A stretch of DNA of 64,000 nucleotides, taken from NCBI RefSeq assembly GCF_013623835.1, contig NZ_JABKDE010000003.1:434001-498000 (forward strand), written 5' to 3'. Origin of the DNA: Brevibacterium oceani (GTDB lineage: Bacteria; Actinomycetota; Actinomycetes; Actinomycetales; Brevibacteriaceae). A program made the translations under genes and the position numbers. Below, piece by piece: positions 62,189 to 64,000 of the stretch (the stretch's first letter is position 1; each line of letters starts with the position of its first letter). The notes below the pieces were generated by a model. That model was not told the DNA's origin. It made no database searches and saw nothing but the letters and a program-made list of their open reading frames with translations.

Positions 62189-62734
62189 ATGACCGAAGAG
62201 AAGATCGACGAGACCTCCGAGCAGACGCCGGAGGAGACCTCGACGAAGCCCAGCCGCGCCGAACTCCTCGAAGAAGAGGGCGAGATCGCCGCGGACTACC
62301 TCGAAGAGCTGCTCGATCTGGCCGATATCGACGGTGACATCGACATCGACGTCGCCGACGGTCGCGCCCAGCTGTCCATCGTCTGCGAGGACGAGGAAGA
62401 CACGAACCTCGGCACTCTCGTGGGCAAGGACGGACGCACCCTCGGTGCTCTGCAGGAGCTCAGCCGCCTGGCTGTGCAGACGCAGACCGGTCAGCGCTCC
62501 TGGTTGATGCTCGATATCGACGGATTCCGCAACAACCGTCGTGAGGAGCTCATCAAGAAGGCGCAGCGCGCCATCGACGAAGTCAAGGACGGCGGTGAGG
62601 AGTTCGCCTTCAAGCCGATGAACAGCTTCGAACGCAAGATCATCCACGATCAGGCGGCACGTGCCGGTCTGGTCTCCGAGTCCGAGGGAGAAGGCGACGG
62701 TCGTCATGTCGTCATCCGGCCCGCCGATGACTGA
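62189..62734 (+). CDS. jag: Jag/KhpB family RNA-binding protein (KH and R3H)
   Basis: A 181-residue RNA-binding protein. After an acidic N-terminus comes the KH-like domain (IDIDVADGRAQLSIVCEDEE, LGTLVGKDGRTLGALQELSR with the GxxG-type loop GKDG) and the R3H domain (FKPMNSFERKIIHDQAARAG). Members influence cell-wall synthesis and translation. It starts 8 bases after yidC, and its 3' end overlaps rsmG. Confidence 0.95.
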   Translation: MTEEKIDETSEQTPEETSTKPSRAELLEEEGEIAADYLEELLDLADIDGDIDIDVADGRAQLSIVCEDEEDTNLGTLVGKDGRTLGALQELSRLAVQTQTGQRSWLMLDIDGFRNNRREELIKKAQRAIDEVKDGGEEFAFKPMNSFERKIIHDQAARAGLVSESEGEGDGRHVVIRPADD

Positions 62735-63389
62735 CCTGAACGAACCCGAATCCGATCTTCCCGAGATCGAAACGCCTCCCGCCGGCACCGAGGAGTACTT
62801 CGGTGCGGCTTTCCCCGCGGCCCAGCGCTATGCCGAGCACCTGGCGACCACCGGCATCGAATGGGGCCTCATCGGCCCGCGTGAGGTCGACCGGCTGTGG
62901 ACGAGGCACATCCTCAACTGCGCCGTGGTCGCCGAATACATCGACGACGGTGACGTCGTCGGTGATGTGGGCAGCGGTGCGGGTCTGCCTGGCATCCCGA
63001 TCGCATTGCTGCGCCCGGGGGCCAAGGTCGTGCTCATCGAGCCGATGGAACGTCGCGTCGAATGGCTGAGGATGGTCGTCGACGACCTGGGCCTGGAGAA
63101 TGTGCGGATCGTCCGAGCCCGCGTCGAAGAGCTCGTGGACGAGGAGATGTTCACGGTCGTCACCGCTCGCGCTGTCAAGGCGATGACGACTCTCATCGAA
63201 TGGACTCGCGAAGTCATCAGCCCCGGAGGACGGATCCTCGCTCTCAAGGGCGCTTCTGTCGAGGGTGAGCTGCTCAAAGCGAAGAAGCTGATCAAACGCT
63301 ATCGTCTGTCGCAGCCCACGGTTCACGTCGTCGATGGAGGCGGCCTCCTCGATGTCCCGAGTCGTGTCGTCGAGATCGTGAAGAAATAG
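62727..63389 (+). CDS. rsmG: 16S rRNA m7G527 methyltransferase
   Basis: A 220-residue SAM-dependent methyltransferase. The SAM-binding motif is VVGDVGSGAGLPGIPIALLR, followed by VLIEPMERRVEWLRMVV, and the later TARAVKAMTTLIEW and GGRILALKGASVEGEL. Loss of this enzyme gives low-level streptomycin resistance in other bacteria. The ATG at 62727 overlaps the jag stop region by 8 bases; an upstream ATG at 62706 is possible. Confidence 0.95.
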   Translation: MTDLNEPESDLPEIETPPAGTEEYFGAAFPAAQRYAEHLATTGIEWGLIGPREVDRLWTRHILNCAVVAEYIDDGDVVGDVGSGAGLPGIPIALLRPGAKVVLIEPMERRVEWLRMVVDDLGLENVRIVRARVEELVDEEMFTVVTARAVKAMTTLIEWTREVISPGGRILALKGASVEGELLKAKKLIKRYRLSQPTVHVVDGGGLLDVPSRVVEIVKK

Positions 63390-63456
63390 TACGAAGTAGA
63401 GTTGGTCTAGGCTGGATCAGAGTCTTGTGAAACCGATGGATGATGGAGTGCGCCCT

Positions 63457-64000
63457 ATGCCGATCATGGACGAGTCGTCTCCCATTGGTGCCGCGATCGC
63501 CCGGGACAACCGGCGTGCGGATCGACTGTCGCAGACGACCTTCCCACGGCCGGACTCGACTCGGATCTTCACGATCGCGAACCAGAAGGGCGGCGTCGGG
63601 AAGACCACGACGGCGGTGAACATCGCAGCGGCCCTGGCCAATCAGGGTCTCAATGTGCTGCTCATCGACATCGATCCGCAGGGCAATGCGAGTACCGCAC
63701 TGGGGATCGACCACTATTCCGAGGTCACGAGCATCTACGATGTGCTCATCGACGACGTGCCGATGCGCGAAGCGGTCGCGCAGTGCCCGGATTTCGATAC
63801 GCTCAGATGTGTTCCGGCGACGATCGACCTCGCGGGCGCCGAGATCGAACTGGTGTCCCTGGTGGCCAGGGAACAGCGTCTGCAGCGTGCGCTGGGCATC
63901 TACCTCAGGGAAGAGGAGGAAGCCGGCCAGCGCGTCGACTATATCATCGTCGACTGCCCACCGAGTCTGGGCCTGCTGACCGTGAATGCCTTCGTGGCCG
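63457..64000 (+). CDS. parA: Chromosome partitioning ATPase ParA (3' truncated by window edge)
   Basis: A partial Walker-type ATPase that moves ParB-parS complexes. The deviant Walker A is NQKGGVGKTTTAVNIAAAL, motif A' is VLLIDIDPQGNASTALG and Walker B is VDYIIVDCPPSLGLLTVNAF. The frame is open to the window end. Several in-frame starts exist (63427, 63436, 63448, 63457); ATG 63457 has GGAG at the best distance. parB is expected next. It is 67 bases after rsmG, the standard actinobacterial order. Confidence 0.96.
   Translation, partial: MPIMDESSPIGAAIARDNRRADRLSQTTFPRPDSTRIFTIANQKGGVGKTTTAVNIAAALANQGLNVLLIDIDPQGNASTALGIDHYSEVTSIYDVLIDDVPMREAVAQCPDFDTLRCVPATIDLAGAEIELVSLVAREQRLQRALGIYLREEEEAGQRVDYIIVDCPPSLGLLTVNAFVA

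Overview
The window comes from a high-GC actinobacterium and spans the chromosomal origin region. The genus is most likely Brevibacterium. The evidence is the linocin-M18-type encapsulin with its dye-decolorizing peroxidase, strong third-position GC, frequent GTG starts, and the actinobacterial order parA-rsmG-jag-yidC-yidD-rnpA-rpmH-dnaA-dnaN-recF-dciA-gyrB-gyrA-DUF3566-tRNA-Ile-tRNA-Ala on one side and ppiA-crgA-pabA-pknB on the other. Species identity is inference.

Layout. 1-7680: conserved cell-envelope and division block: a 5'-truncated PknB-type kinase, a GyrI-like protein, pabA/trpG, a 55-residue membrane peptide, a class E sortase, crgA with an unusually long N-terminus, a rhomboid protease, ppiA and a coiled-coil membrane protein ending in a strong terminator. 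7681-48340: about 41 kb that separates ppiA from tRNA-Ala, which lie close together in Mycobacterium tuberculosis. It carries argS, a Tricorn protease, a five-gene cluster resembling cyclohexanecarboxylate degradation (BadI, acyl-CoA dehydrogenase, BadH, AliA-like ligase, TetR), a DUF222/HNH protein, the DyP-encapsulin operon, several regulator/enzyme or regulator/transporter pairs, succinate-semialdehyde dehydrogenase, a split two-component system, a cation exchanger with an MntR-like regulator, a UvrA paralogue with a DHA2 pump, a GH114 lipoprotein and an SDR. 48341-64000: tRNA-Ala(TGC), a 38-residue DLW-39-like peptide, tRNA-Ile(GAT), DUF3566, gyrA, gyrB, dciA, recF, dnaN, oriC, dnaA, a second DnaA-box cluster, rpmH, rnpA, yidD, yidC, jag, rsmG and a 3'-truncated parA.

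How it works together. The right end is the replication, segregation and membrane-insertion core. dnaA to gyrA run leftward and rpmH to parA run rightward from the origin. The middle block is metabolic and stress-related: six MFS transporters, most next to their own regulator, with recognisable palindromic operators in the intergenic gaps. The encapsulin operon should build a peroxidase-loaded nanocompartment. The Bad/Ali-like genes should activate an alicyclic acid to its CoA ester and open the ring, but no BadK-like hydratase lies in the cluster.

Damage. Between 22.6 and 27.5 kb three genes look broken: a remnant downstream of encapsulin, a TetR gene with two in-frame amber codons, and an SDR with an extra G in a G6 run. 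No insertion sequences, CRISPR arrays, prophage genes or rRNA genes are visible.
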